Source: Luteipulveratus mongoliensis (GTDB taxonomy: Bacteria; Actinomycetota; Actinomycetes; Actinomycetales; Dermatophilaceae). Taken from it: DNA of 64,000 nucleotides. Position numbers and translations under genes: made by a program. Location: positions 2,046,001 to 2,110,000 of the forward strand of contig NZ_CP011112.1 of assembly GCF_001190945.1 (NCBI RefSeq), in the 5' to 3' direction. The notes below the pieces were generated by a model. That model saw nothing but the letters and a program-made list of their open reading frames with translations, did not search any database and was not told where the DNA came from. Every line of letters begins with the position of its first letter. Position 1 is the first letter of the stretch. Below are positions 1-7,458 of the stretch, piece after piece.

Positions 1-411
1 CTCAAGTACGACCCGCGCGACGGCACCACCAAGTTCTTCGAGCTCAACCCGCGTCTGGGCCGTTCCAACTTCTACGTCACGGCGTCCGGCCACAACCCGG
101 TCCGCTACTACGTCGAGGAATACGTCGAAGGCTCCGACCTCTCCGACGAGCCGCCGCTGCTGGAGTCCACCAAGGAGGAGCTCTACACCTCCCTGCCTGT
201 GCCCCTGGTGCTGCGCTACCTGCCGAATGACCTGCGCAAGAAGGTCATCGGCCTCGCCGCACGCGGTCGGGTGACCAATCCCTTGATGTACGTGCGGGAT
301 CCGCACCCCAAGCGATGGGCGTACGTCATGGCCTTCAGCGTCAACCAGGTGCGCAAGTACGCCCGGGTCTATCCGCCGCCCAAGCGCAACGCTGACGGGA
401 CCGCGGCATGA
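1..411 (+). CDS. ATP-grasp carboxylate-amine ligase, C-terminal part (5' end outside window)
   Basis: The reading frame is open from the first base, so the start lies upstream and only the last 136 residues are seen. The visible part begins with an ATP-grasp signature: ELNPRLGRSN, whose Glu and Asn normally bind Mg-ATP, followed by a YYVEEYVEG segment. This matches actinobacterial carboxylate-amine ligases of the D-aspartate-ligase-like type, which join an amino acid to a carboxylate with ATP. The stop overlaps the start of an Asp/Glu racemase (ATGA), so the two are translationally coupled. I infer that the racemase supplies a D-amino acid to this ligase, for example for a peptidoglycan cross-bridge. 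The substrate cannot be read from this fragment. Confidence 0.72.
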   Translation, partial: LKYDPRDGTTKFFELNPRLGRSNFYVTASGHNPVRYYVEEYVEGSDLSDEPPLLESTKEELYTSLPVPLVLRYLPNDLRKKVIGLAARGRVTNPLMYVRDPHPKRWAYVMAFSVNQVRKYARVYPPPKRNADGTAA

Positions 412-1175
412 GTACGCCGGATGCTCGGGTCTCCCTGGAGCAGGGCTGGGCGGGGCCGACGGTCGGGATCATGGGCGGTCTCGGGCCGCTGGCCGGCGCG
501 ACGTTCCTGCGAGTGCTGACCTTGCTGACGCCTGCGAAGCGCGACCAGGACCACCTCGACGCCATCCTGCTGAGCCACGCCACGACACCCGATCGCACAG
601 CGCGCATCGTGGATGAATCAGCGACCGATCCGGGACCCGTGCTGCTCGCGGATGCGTTGCGGCTGCAGGCCATTGGCGCGTCCTTCATTGCCGTGCCGTG
701 CAACACGGCGCACGAGTTCTTGCACGCGGTCCAGGGCGAGGTCCAGGTGCCGCTGATCGACATCGTGGACGTCACTGCGGCCGCGGCGGTAGACCGAGCG
801 CGTCACCTGTCGGGCTCGCAGTCACCTCGCATCGGCATCCTCGCGACCGACGGCACCCGCGCCGCCGGCATCTACGCCAAGGCGATCCGGGAGCTCGGGG
901 CCGAGCCGGTCGACACCTCCGATGACGAGCAGCGCGAGGTCATGCGCATCATCTACGAACAGGTGAAGGCAGGGCTGCCGAGCGACCTCGCCGCGTTCAC
1001 GGCCCTGGTCGACGCGATGGTCGAGAAGGGTTGCGCCGCAGTCGTCGTCGGCTGCACCGAGCTCTCCGTGGCATACGAGGAGCACGACCTCGGCTCCGAC
1101 AGTCGCCTCGTCGACTCGATCGACTCCCTGGCCCGCGCCACGATCACCCGCGCCGGTCGTACGCCCCTGACCTGA
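408..1175 (+). CDS. Aspartate/glutamate racemase family protein
   Basis: This is a 255-residue cofactor-independent racemase, the usual length for the family. An N-terminal GIMGGLGPLAG loop is followed by the two catalytic-cysteine motifs: PCNTAH with Cys98 and VVGCTELS with Cys216. The two cysteines act as paired acid/base residues that invert the alpha carbon of Asp or Glu. The ATG overlaps the stop of the preceding ATP-grasp ligase by four bases. MGGLGP is typical of aspartate-racemase-like members rather than MurI, so D-Asp is the likelier product. No SD is needed given the overlap. Amino-acid specificity is inferred, not shown. Confidence 0.85.
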   Translation: MSTPDARVSLEQGWAGPTVGIMGGLGPLAGATFLRVLTLLTPAKRDQDHLDAILLSHATTPDRTARIVDESATDPGPVLLADALRLQAIGASFIAVPCNTAHEFLHAVQGEVQVPLIDIVDVTAAAAVDRARHLSGSQSPRIGILATDGTRAAGIYAKAIRELGAEPVDTSDDEQREVMRIIYEQVKAGLPSDLAAFTALVDAMVEKGCAAVVVGCTELSVAYEEHDLGSDSRLVDSIDSLARATITRAGRTPLT

Positions 1176-1267
1176 CGTCGATCGCGTCGCGTCGATCGGG
1201 CCCGGAGGTGGCTCGCGCCGTGCCCTATCGGGTGGGGCGCCCAGATCCAGACGGGGGCGGCCAAGGA

Positions 1268-1302
1268 CTGTGCACTGCCCTTTGAGGTGGGGCAGTGCAC
1301 AG
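1268..1302. repeat. 13-bp perfect inverted repeat
   Basis: The arms ctgtgcactgccc (1268-1280) and gggcagtgcacag (1290-1302) are perfect complements separated by nine bases. No T-run follows either arm, so an intrinsic terminator is weakly supported. The element lies about 145 bp upstream of the XRE regulator and downstream of the racemase. It may be an operator or a stable RNA hairpin. Confidence 0.6.
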
Positions 1303-1446
1303 TGTGCGGATGGTTCCGTCTTCGGGACCAGGCCCCAGGTGGTGGGGCGCTCGACCGTCGTCCCCATCTCCGCGACGGGCGTGGCGGTGCCCACAGCTCT
1401 CGGCGGCTAGTGGTCATCGCCGACGCGCAGTGGCCACGGTGGAGCC

Positions 1447-1806
1447 ATGAGTCGCCCTGGCTATCCGTACTTCAAGGCAGTGGTCCGTAGTCGGACCAGC
1501 CCCACCCTTGCCCTGCAGGTGGTCCAGGCCCGAGCTGGCCTGAGCGCGCTCACCGAAGTCGGGCTCGCCTTGCGTGAGCTGCGCCGTGCTGAGGGTCTCA
1601 GCCAACGGGCCTTGGCGACTCGCCTAGGTGTCAGCAAGTCGATGATCGGTCGCCTGGAGAAGGACCCGAGCCAGGTGCCGCTGGGCAAGGTGCTGGCTGC
1701 TCTCGAGCCCACGGGCTACACGCTGCGGCTGGCCAGCGCGCAGGGAAGCACTGTGTCCAGTGCGCACTGGACCGGGGCAGACCTGATCGCCAAAGACCTC
1801 GGCTGA
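1447..1806 (+). CDS. XRE-family HTH transcriptional regulator (HipB-like)
   Basis: This 119-residue protein carries a helix-turn-helix at about residues 40-92. It contains the HTH core SQRALATRLGVSKSMIGRLE, then a segment ending PTGYTLRLA, which is typical of HipB-like antitoxins. The first 35 residues are not recognisable. The ATG is preceded by GGTGGAG at useful SD spacing. No HipA kinase or toxin gene follows; the next gene is on the other strand. This could be a free-standing regulator or an antitoxin relic. The 13-bp palindrome upstream is a possible autoregulatory site (inference). Confidence 0.75.
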   Translation: MSRPGYPYFKAVVRSRTSPTLALQVVQARAGLSALTEVGLALRELRRAEGLSQRALATRLGVSKSMIGRLEKDPSQVPLGKVLAALEPTGYTLRLASAQGSTVSSAHWTGADLIAKDLG

Positions 1807-1824
1807 CCCGCCGTTCGACGATGG

Positions 1825-2547
1825 CTAGCAGGTCTCCGGGGTGGCGATGAAGTTGAGGAACGCGATGAAGATCGCCTGGTTGGACTTCAGCCTGGTGGCG
1901 TTCCAGTAACGGATCTGGAACGACGTCACCGGGCCGGGCATCGTGACCGCGACGTTGCCCTGGCCGGACGTGTTCGGGTAGTTCGTGTTGTTCGAGGTGG
2001 CGTGCCAGGGGCTGGCGGTGCTGCCGGTGCCACTGACTCCCGTGCCCGGGACCGCGGTGAAGGCAGCCGCGGAGGTCAGCTCGACCTGGTCCCACCAGCC
2101 GTTCGAGGCGCTGTCGATGTCGCAGATCGTGAACTGCAGGCCAGTGACCGCCTGGCTGAAGGTGAAGGTCGCGATCTGGTTCTCGGCGCGGGTGCTGGTA
2201 TTGGTCGGGAACTCCTGTGCGAGCGTGATCGCACGCTGGCCGAGGCCGCCGACGGTGCCCGGTGTGAGTGCCAGGTTGCTGGCGCCGAGCGGAGTCTGAT
2301 CCCCGGCGAACGTCGAGGAGATGGTCATCGTGACGGGTGCGCCGCTCCCGGTGCTCGGCGGAATGACCGCCACTCCGGACGTCGAGCTGTTGCGGGTGTA
2401 CGCCGTCTGGCCCCACTGCAGGACGTACGGCGTCGGCGTGCAGACCGAGGCAGCCGATGCCGGAGCAGCCGCCATGACGGTCAGGACTGGCACGGACCAC
2501 GCCGCGCCTTTGGCGACAGTCCGACGAGTGGGAAGGGAAGAATCCAC
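1825..2547 (-). CDS. Secreted protein with Tat-like signal peptide
   Basis: This 240-residue exported protein is of unknown function. The start is the GTG at 2547, preceded by AGGAG eight bases upstream; the open frame runs on through icd but only as antisense. Residues 7-30 form a twin-Arg type leader (TRRTVAKGAAWSVPVL, then an AAPASA cleavage region). This leader recurs in many actinobacterial surface proteins. The mature part is rich in Thr, Ser, Asn and Gly with short alternating hydrophobic stretches and few charged residues, as in an extracellular beta-sandwich. Cysteines near both ends of the mature part and inside it could form disulfides. It is divergent from icd and lies alone on its strand. 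No catalytic motif was found. Confidence 0.7.
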   Translation of the reverse strand: MDSSLPTRRTVAKGAAWSVPVLTVMAAAPASAASVCTPTPYVLQWGQTAYTRNSSTSGVAVIPPSTGSGAPVTMTISSTFAGDQTPLGASNLALTPGTVGGLGQRAITLAQEFPTNTSTRAENQIATFTFSQAVTGLQFTICDIDSASNGWWDQVELTSAAAFTAVPGTGVSGTGSTASPWHATSNNTNYPNTSGQGNVAVTMPGPVTSFQIRYWNATRLKSNQAIFIAFLNFIATPETC

Positions 2548-2716
2548 GTTGCCTGCTCCTTGCGAGCGAGATGGTGATATGGCCCCGAGCCGGAGGTCAG
2601 CATATGGGTCGACGCAGCGTTTCCCCGGGATAAGAGTCGTCGAGTCGCAGGGGTAACCTGCTGTGGCCGCCACCGCGCGCCGTTCCACCTCATCCCCACA
2701 GGAGCCAGAAGCCAGC

Positions 2717-3934
2717 ATGGAGAAGATCAAGGTCAAGAACCCCATCGTCGAGCTCGACGGTGACGAGATGACGAGGATCATCTGGCAGTTCATCAAGGAC
2801 CGCCTGATCCACCCGTACCTTGACGTCGACCTGAAGTACTTCGACCTGGGGATCGAGAGCCGCGACGCCACCGACGACCAGGTGACGATCGACGCCGCCA
2901 ACGCCATCAAGGAGTTCGGCGTCGGCGTGAAGTGCGCGACGATCACCCCCGACGAGGCCCGCGTCGAGGAGTTCGGCCTCAAGGAGATGTGGAAGAGCCC
3001 GAACGGCACGATCCGCAACATCCTGGGCGGCGTGATCTTCCGCGAGCCGATCATCATCAGCAACATCCCGCGGCTGGTGCCGGGCTGGACCAAGCCGATC
3101 ATCATCGGCCGTCACGCCCACGGTGACCAGTACAAGTCGCAGAACTTCAAGGTCCCCGGACCGGGCACCGTCACCATCACCTACACGCCGGCCGATGGCA
3201 GCGGCGAGCAGTCGTACGAGGTCGCTCAGTTCGGTGAGGACGGCGGCGTCGCGATGGCGATGTACAACTTCAACAAGTCGATCGAGGACTTCGCGCGCGC
3301 GTCGCTCAACTACGGCCTGCAGCGCAAGGTGCCGGTCTACATGTCGACCAAGAACACCATTCTCAAGGCGTACGACGGCGCCTTCAAGGACATCTTCCAG
3401 TCGGTGTTCGACAAGGAGTTCAAGCCGCAGTTCGATGCGCTCGGCCTGACCTATGAGCACCGCCTGATCGATGACATGGTCGCCTCCGCGATGAAGTGGG
3501 AGGGCGGTTACGTCTGGGCCTGCAAGAACTACGACGGTGACGTGCAGTCCGACACCGTGGCGCAGGGCTTCGGCTCGCTGGGCCTGATGACGTCGGTGCT
3601 GATGAGCCCTGACGGCAAGACCGTCGAGGCCGAGGCGGCGCACGGCACGGTGACCCGTCACTACCGCCAGCACCAGCAGGGCAAGCCCACGTCGACCAAC
3701 CCGATCGCCTCGATCTTCGCGTGGACCCAGGGCCTGGCGCACCGCGGCAAGCTGGACGGCACGCCCGAGGTGACCAAGTTCGCCGAGACCCTCGAGCGCG
3801 TCTGCATCCAGACGGTCGAGGAGGGCAAGATGACCAAGGACCTGGCCCTCCTGATCAGCAAGGAGCAGCCTTTCCTCACGACCGAGGAGTTCCTCGCTGC
3901 CCTGGACGAGAACCTCCAGAAGGCCATGGCCTGA
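2717..3934 (+). CDS. icd: NADP-dependent isocitrate dehydrogenase
   Basis: This 405-residue protein oxidatively decarboxylates isocitrate to 2-oxoglutarate with NADP in the cytosolic TCA cycle. It begins [20 protein letters not shown] and carries the substrate loop SPNGTIRN (residues 94-101). Further on are the metal/substrate region [15 protein letters not shown] and the cofactor-end motif [13 protein letters not shown]. Length and layout fit the homodimeric, eukaryote-like IDH1/2 subfamily rather than the monomeric actinobacterial IDH. The ATG at 2717 is chosen because the protein starts exactly at the family N-terminus; AGGAG lies 12 bases upstream. It appears monocistronic, ending at a strong intrinsic terminator. 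Confidence 0.96.
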   Translation: MEKIKVKNPIVELDGDEMTRIIWQFIKDRLIHPYLDVDLKYFDLGIESRDATDDQVTIDAANAIKEFGVGVKCATITPDEARVEEFGLKEMWKSPNGTIRNILGGVIFREPIIISNIPRLVPGWTKPIIIGRHAHGDQYKSQNFKVPGPGTVTITYTPADGSGEQSYEVAQFGEDGGVAMAMYNFNKSIEDFARASLNYGLQRKVPVYMSTKNTILKAYDGAFKDIFQSVFDKEFKPQFDALGLTYEHRLIDDMVASAMKWEGGYVWACKNYDGDVQSDTVAQGFGSLGLMTSVLMSPDGKTVEAEAAHGTVTRHYRQHQQGKPTSTNPIASIFAWTQGLAHRGKLDGTPEVTKFAETLERVCIQTVEEGKMTKDLALLISKEQPFLTTEEFLAALDENLQKAMA

Positions 3935-3960
3935 CCCAGGCGCTCTTGCTGCACCGCTGA

Positions 3961-3994
3961 CCCGGTGGTCCACTTCGTGGATCACCGGGTTTTG
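3961..3994 (+). terminator. Intrinsic terminator of icd
   Basis: A 13-bp stem (3961-3973 with 3977-3989, one G-T pair) closes on a three-base loop and is followed at once by TTTT. It lies 26 bp after the icd stop codon. Confidence 0.85.
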
Positions 3995-4061
3995 CGTCGT
4001 ATGCTCGCCGACAGGCGGATGGCGCTGCTGCGGACCGCCGATCGTGACTCGAGAGGCGCCC

Positions 4062-5441
4062 GTGGAGCTGACCGACTATCTGCGCATCCTGCGTCGCCAT
4101 TGGCGGGTCGTGCTGCTCGCGGCGCTGGTCGGGGGCCTCGTCGCTGCGGCTTACACCCTCACCCGACCCAAGGTCTACGCCGCGACCGCCACCGGTTTCG
4201 TCTCCTCCGGGTCTTCCACCTCGGCAGCCGAGGCGTCCGTCGGTGACACGCTCGCCAAGTCGCGCGCCACGTCGTACGTCGATGTCGCCAAGAGCCGGGG
4301 GACGGCCGCCGGTGTCGCTCGGCGGATCGGCACCACGCAGTCGCCGGACGCCCTGGTCGGCAAGGTCTCCGTCCGCCAGCCCGAGGACACGGTGCTGATC
4401 AAGGTGACGGTCAAGGCTTCGTCGCCGGCTGAGGCTCGGGCCACCGCCAACGCCTGGATCACTGAGCTCGCTCACCAGGTCCAGCTGATCGAGCGGTCGG
4501 GCACCAACGGGCTCCGGGTCGTGCCGCTGGAGTCGGCGCAGCTGCCGGCCTCGCCGACGTCGCCGGTGCCGAAACGGGACATCCCGATCGGCATCGTGGT
4601 CGGCAGCATCCTCGGGTTGACCGTCGCTGTGGGGCGCAGCCAGCTGGACCGGAGGGTCCGTGACCAGGACGAGATCCGCCGCCAGTTCGGCGTGCCGGTG
4701 ATCGCGTCCATCCCCGGACACAAAGCGCTCGATCGTGGGCGAGGCACCCTGTTCCCGGTGCTGATCGGTGAACGGCGCAGCGGCTCGGGCGACCGGGCGA
4801 TCGCGTCGGAGGCCTTGCTGAAGCTGCGCACCAACCTGCGCTATATGGACGTCGACAACCCGCCCCGCGTGGTCGTGGTGACGAGTCCGGCCGCGGGCGA
4901 CGGCAAGTCGACGGTGGCCTCCAACCTGGCCTCGGCGCTGGGCGCGTCGGGCCAGCAGACCGTGCTGGTCGACGCCGACCTGCGGCGGCCGGTGGTGGCG
5001 GAGGGCTTCGGTCTGGTCGAGGGCGCCGGACTCACGGACGTGCTGGTCGGGCGGGTGGACGTCCAGGAGGTGCTGCAGGAAGCGCCGCATGCGCAGAACC
5101 TCTGGATCCTGGCATCGGGCAACACACCGCCCAACCCCAGTGAGATCCTCGGCTCGCGCGCCATGCAGACGCTGGTCGAGAAGCTCTCCTCGACGGCGTT
5201 CGTGATCATCGACGCGCCGCCGGTCCTGCCAGTGACAGACGCCGCGGTGCTCAGCACGATCGCGGACGGCGCTTTGGTGGTCGTGAGCTCCGGTCGCACC
5301 GTCGACACCCAGCTGCAGCACGCGATCGATGCGATCACCGAGGTCAACGGGCGCGTCCTCGGCATCGTCCTCAACCGGGTCGCCAAGCGCGACTCCGCGA
5401 CCTACTACGGCTACCGCCGCGAGCAGTACGGCTCGCGCTGA
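4062..5441 (+). CDS. Wzz/BY-kinase fusion (polysaccharide co-polymerase with tyrosine autokinase)
   Basis: This 459-residue membrane protein controls polysaccharide chain length and export. An N-terminal Wzz domain opens with ELTDYLRILRRHW and a first membrane helix at about residues 14-31. A second helix at about 175-195 follows a proline-rich LPASPTSPVPKRD segment. The cytoplasmic bacterial tyrosine kinase has Walker A AAGDGKST (Lys282), Walker A' VLVDADLRRP (about 302-311) and Walker B VIIDAPP (Asp384). It ends in a tyrosine cluster (Tyr448, 449, 451, 456), the usual autophosphorylation tail. GTG 4062 is preferred over GTG 4044 because GAGAGG lies five bases upstream and the paralogue at 22184-23725 starts at the same residue. 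Confidence 0.9.
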   Translation: MELTDYLRILRRHWRVVLLAALVGGLVAAAYTLTRPKVYAATATGFVSSGSSTSAAEASVGDTLAKSRATSYVDVAKSRGTAAGVARRIGTTQSPDALVGKVSVRQPEDTVLIKVTVKASSPAEARATANAWITELAHQVQLIERSGTNGLRVVPLESAQLPASPTSPVPKRDIPIGIVVGSILGLTVAVGRSQLDRRVRDQDEIRRQFGVPVIASIPGHKALDRGRGTLFPVLIGERRSGSGDRAIASEALLKLRTNLRYMDVDNPPRVVVVTSPAAGDGKSTVASNLASALGASGQQTVLVDADLRRPVVAEGFGLVEGAGLTDVLVGRVDVQEVLQEAPHAQNLWILASGNTPPNPSEILGSRAMQTLVEKLSSTAFVIIDAPPVLPVTDAAVLSTIADGALVVVSSGRTVDTQLQHAIDAITEVNGRVLGIVLNRVAKRDSATYYGYRREQYGSR

Positions 5442-5464
5442 CGCGGGCGGACAGCTGTGCTGCC

Positions 5465-5480
5465 CGGCCGCTAGCGGCCG
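5465..5480. repeat. 16-bp perfect palindrome at a convergent gene end
   Basis: The sequence cggccgctagcggccg is self-complementary without a loop. It carries the TAG stop of the minus-strand nucleotidyltransferase and lies 23 bp after the stop of the plus-strand kinase. It may end transcription from both sides. Confidence 0.5.
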
Positions 5481-6367
5481 TGCTCGCGGGCCTGGCGCCG
5501 CGCTCGTCGGGTACGCCGGACCAGCTCCGGCACCAGGGCCGGACCAGTCCGTAGCCGCTCCAGGTTGTGCTGCAGCTGCGAGCGGCCGTCCGGCGGCGGG
5601 GTCTGCGGCCACACGACCTCCCGCACCGTGCCGGGCCACGCCCGCAGCGGGCGCTCCCGGAAGCGCGTCAGCAACCCGCCGCCTCGGGTGCCGGGTTGCT
5701 GCAGCAGGTGCCACAGCATGAGCTGGCGGGGCGTGCCCAGACCTGTGGTGGGGCGCGCGATGCCGGCCAGGTCCAGGAGCGGACCCAAGGTCGAAGTGGC
5801 GCCCGTCGCGGCGGCGACAGCGGCCAGCGCGCCCCGGTCCATGTCCGCCTGTGCCACGCGCTCGACCCAGTCGATCTCGCGCACGCTGTCTTGCTCGCTG
5901 GGCGCCCGCAGCACGTTGAGTCCCCACACCACGGCCGCGCTGGGCAGGTCGGGCGCGGGCACCCGCGCGTGAGCGACCTCGACCGTCGTGGCGCGGGCGT
6001 ACAGCACCTCGAAGACGTCGGCCGCTGGTCCTAAGAACCCGGGGAAGTAGTGGTGCACATCGATGGAGCAGGTCCAACGGTCGTGCGTCAGCGTCACCGC
6101 ATGGGCCGGCAGCACTCGGTGTACGTCATCACCCGGGTCATGGGCGGTCCAGCCCGCTGCGCAGAGCGCTCGCACCAGGCGATCGTGGCCGGCGGGTTCG
6201 CACAGCACGTCGACGTCGCGCGAGCCGTGCCCGGGCCGCAGGTCGTACGCAGCGAAGGTCGGGCCCTTGATGCACAGCGCGCGTACGCCGGCATCCCGGG
6301 CCACCACGGACACCAGCGCCGTGACGAGCGGGACGGCCTGGTCGTGCGAGACCGTGGCGGCCGTCAT
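5471..6367 (-). CDS. Nucleotidyltransferase family protein (NTP_transf_5-like)
   Basis: This 298-residue protein resembles the uncharacterised nucleotidyltransferase family often found beside PqqD-like genes. The diagnostic N-terminal region reads IKGPTFAAYDLRPG, then SRDVDVLC. The D-x-D in that segment would bind the metal and NTP, and a downstream SIDVHHYF supplies another acidic residue. The ATG at 6367 overlaps the stop of the PqqD-like gene (ATGA); the longer open frame upstream is a shadow of that gene. It sits inside the polysaccharide locus between the kinase and the phosphatase. What it modifies is unknown; sugar or lipid-carrier modification or a peptide-linked role are both open. 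Confidence 0.7.
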   Translation of the reverse strand: MTAATVSHDQAVPLVTALVSVVARDAGVRALCIKGPTFAAYDLRPGHGSRDVDVLCEPAGHDRLVRALCAAGWTAHDPGDDVHRVLPAHAVTLTHDRWTCSIDVHHYFPGFLGPAADVFEVLYARATTVEVAHARVPAPDLPSAAVVWGLNVLRAPSEQDSVREIDWVERVAQADMDRGALAAVAAATGATSTLGPLLDLAGIARPTTGLGTPRQLMLWHLLQQPGTRGGGLLTRFRERPLRAWPGTVREVVWPQTPPPDGRSQLQHNLERLRTGPALVPELVRRTRRARRQAREHGR

Positions 6368-6651
6368 GCCGGCTCGTCCGAACTCGCGCGGGCGAGGCGT
6401 TGCGCAACCAGGTCCGGCAGGAAGACGCGCAGCACGGATCTGCTCCAGTCGGTCGGGTGGTCGGTCGCCGCGCTGACCCGCTGAGCAAGGTCGTCGAGGC
6501 CTCGAGGACGATCGTCGAGCAGCTGCCAGATGAGCGCACCTGTCGGGTTGAGCTGCACCGGCACGGCTTCGTCGGGCGGGTTGAGTACCGTCATCGCTAG
6601 GCCGTCGGCGTCGGCGATATATGCGACGTCCGCCGCCCGTGACCACCTCAT
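6364..6651 (-). CDS. PqqD-like protein (RiPP recognition element fold)
   Basis: This 95-residue protein begins MRWSRAADVAYIADADG and contains LNPTGALIWQLLDD, the hallmark of PqqD domains. The domain is a winged-helix element that binds peptide leaders in RiPP systems. The start at 6651 is chosen because GGGAG lies five bases upstream and the family homology begins there. A longer start at 6738 (124 residues) would leave only 33 bp before the divergent phosphatase gene and adds a non-conserved arginine/serine-rich stretch. It is coupled by ATGA to the nucleotidyltransferase. No precursor peptide or radical-SAM gene is nearby, so its partner is unknown. Confidence 0.72.
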   Translation of the reverse strand: MRWSRAADVAYIADADGLAMTVLNPPDEAVPVQLNPTGALIWQLLDDRPRGLDDLAQRVSAATDHPTDWSRSVLRVFLPDLVAQRLARASSDEPA

Positions 6652-6758
6652 CGGAGCTCCCACGCGGTCCATCGTGACCGAGGCGGAGCGCGGACGCGAG
6701 CTCGACCCGCGCATCGATCGTTCGGTGATCGACGCCATGTCACCCCCCGGGAGTCATC

Positions 6759-6764
6759 TACCCT
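6759..6764 (+). promoter_or_regulatory. Candidate -10 box, leaderless start of the phosphatase
   Basis: TACCCT stands seven bases before the ATG at 6772 and no Shine-Dalgarno lies between, as expected for a leaderless actinobacterial mRNA. Confidence 0.5.
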
Positions 6765-6771
6765 CGGGGCC

Positions 6772-7374
6772 ATGTCTTTGTCCCCGGACGTGTCGACCGA
6801 ACCTGCTGCTGGCCGCATTCTCGTGGTCTGTACGGGCAATATCTGCCGCTCGCCCTACATTGAGCGGCTGCTGGCCGCCGAGCTGCGTGACACCGGTATC
6901 GAGGTGACCAGCGCAGGGACCGGTGCGCTCGTCGGAGCGCCGATGGACCCCGAGTCCGAGAAGCGGCTGATGGCCGCTGGTGGTGACGGCACGGGCTTCG
7001 TCGCGCGCCAGCTGACCGATGAGATGGTGCGTGAGACGGACCTCGTGCTCACGGCCACCCGCGAGCACCGGACCGAGGTCGTCCAGCTGGAGCCGAAGGG
7101 CCTGCGCAAGGTCTTCGCGGTCGCCGACCTGTCCGACCTGACCGAGGGGATGTCGGCGGCTGATGCCGAGCCGTCGTTCCTCGACGACCCGAACGACTCC
7201 CGCGTCGCGCGGATCATCTCGGCCGCCGCCCGCCGGCGGGGCGAGATCCACGCGCGTACGGGCGAGGAGGCAGCCATCGTCGACCCGTTCCGGCGTGGCC
7301 CCGAGGTCTTCGATCAGATGGCTGCGCAGATTGCCGTGCTCCTGCCGAATGTCATCCGGGTGTTTCGCGACTAG
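6772..7374 (+). CDS. Low-molecular-weight protein-tyrosine phosphatase
   Basis: This 200-residue cytosolic phosphatase has the P-loop CTGNICRS at residues 20-27 (nucleophile Cys20, Arg26, the C-X5-R motif). The distal acid motif appears as IVDPFRRG. LMW phosphatases of Wzb type dephosphorylate the C-terminal tyrosines of BY-kinases, and here the gene lies between two such kinases, so they are the likely substrates. It is longer than the usual 150 or so residues because of a 14-residue N-terminal extension and extra sequence before the acid loop. The start has no SD but a -10-like box seven bases upstream. Confidence 0.9.
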   Translation: MSLSPDVSTEPAAGRILVVCTGNICRSPYIERLLAAELRDTGIEVTSAGTGALVGAPMDPESEKRLMAAGGDGTGFVARQLTDEMVRETDLVLTATREHRTEVVQLEPKGLRKVFAVADLSDLTEGMSAADAEPSFLDDPNDSRVARIISAAARRRGEIHARTGEEAAIVDPFRRGPEVFDQMAAQIAVLLPNVIRVFRD

Positions 7375-7458
7375 GCGAATGCCGATCGCCGATTGGTTGC
7401 ACTCAGGGCGCTAACCTGTCCTCTGCTTCCGTGATCAATCTGAGAGCGAATTCTTCTG

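Noticed and set aside
1176-1446. A small gene in the longest gap
   Set aside because: Short frames here lack an SD and any recognisable pattern. Only the palindrome at 1268-1302 stands out.
2548-3105. Extension of the secreted-protein frame upstream to 3105
   Set aside because: The extension is antisense to icd. A signal peptide and an SD mark the start at 2547.
2690-3985. A 431-residue minus-strand frame antisense to icd
   Set aside because: It has no recognisable motif, is rich in Arg/Val/Leu/Asp as mirrored high-G+C codons give, and the opposite strand encodes a full icd.
6652-6771. A possible RiPP precursor peptide next to the PqqD-like gene
   Set aside because: The only extra frame is an Arg/Ser-rich extension of the PqqD-like protein itself. 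No separate short gene with an SD was found.
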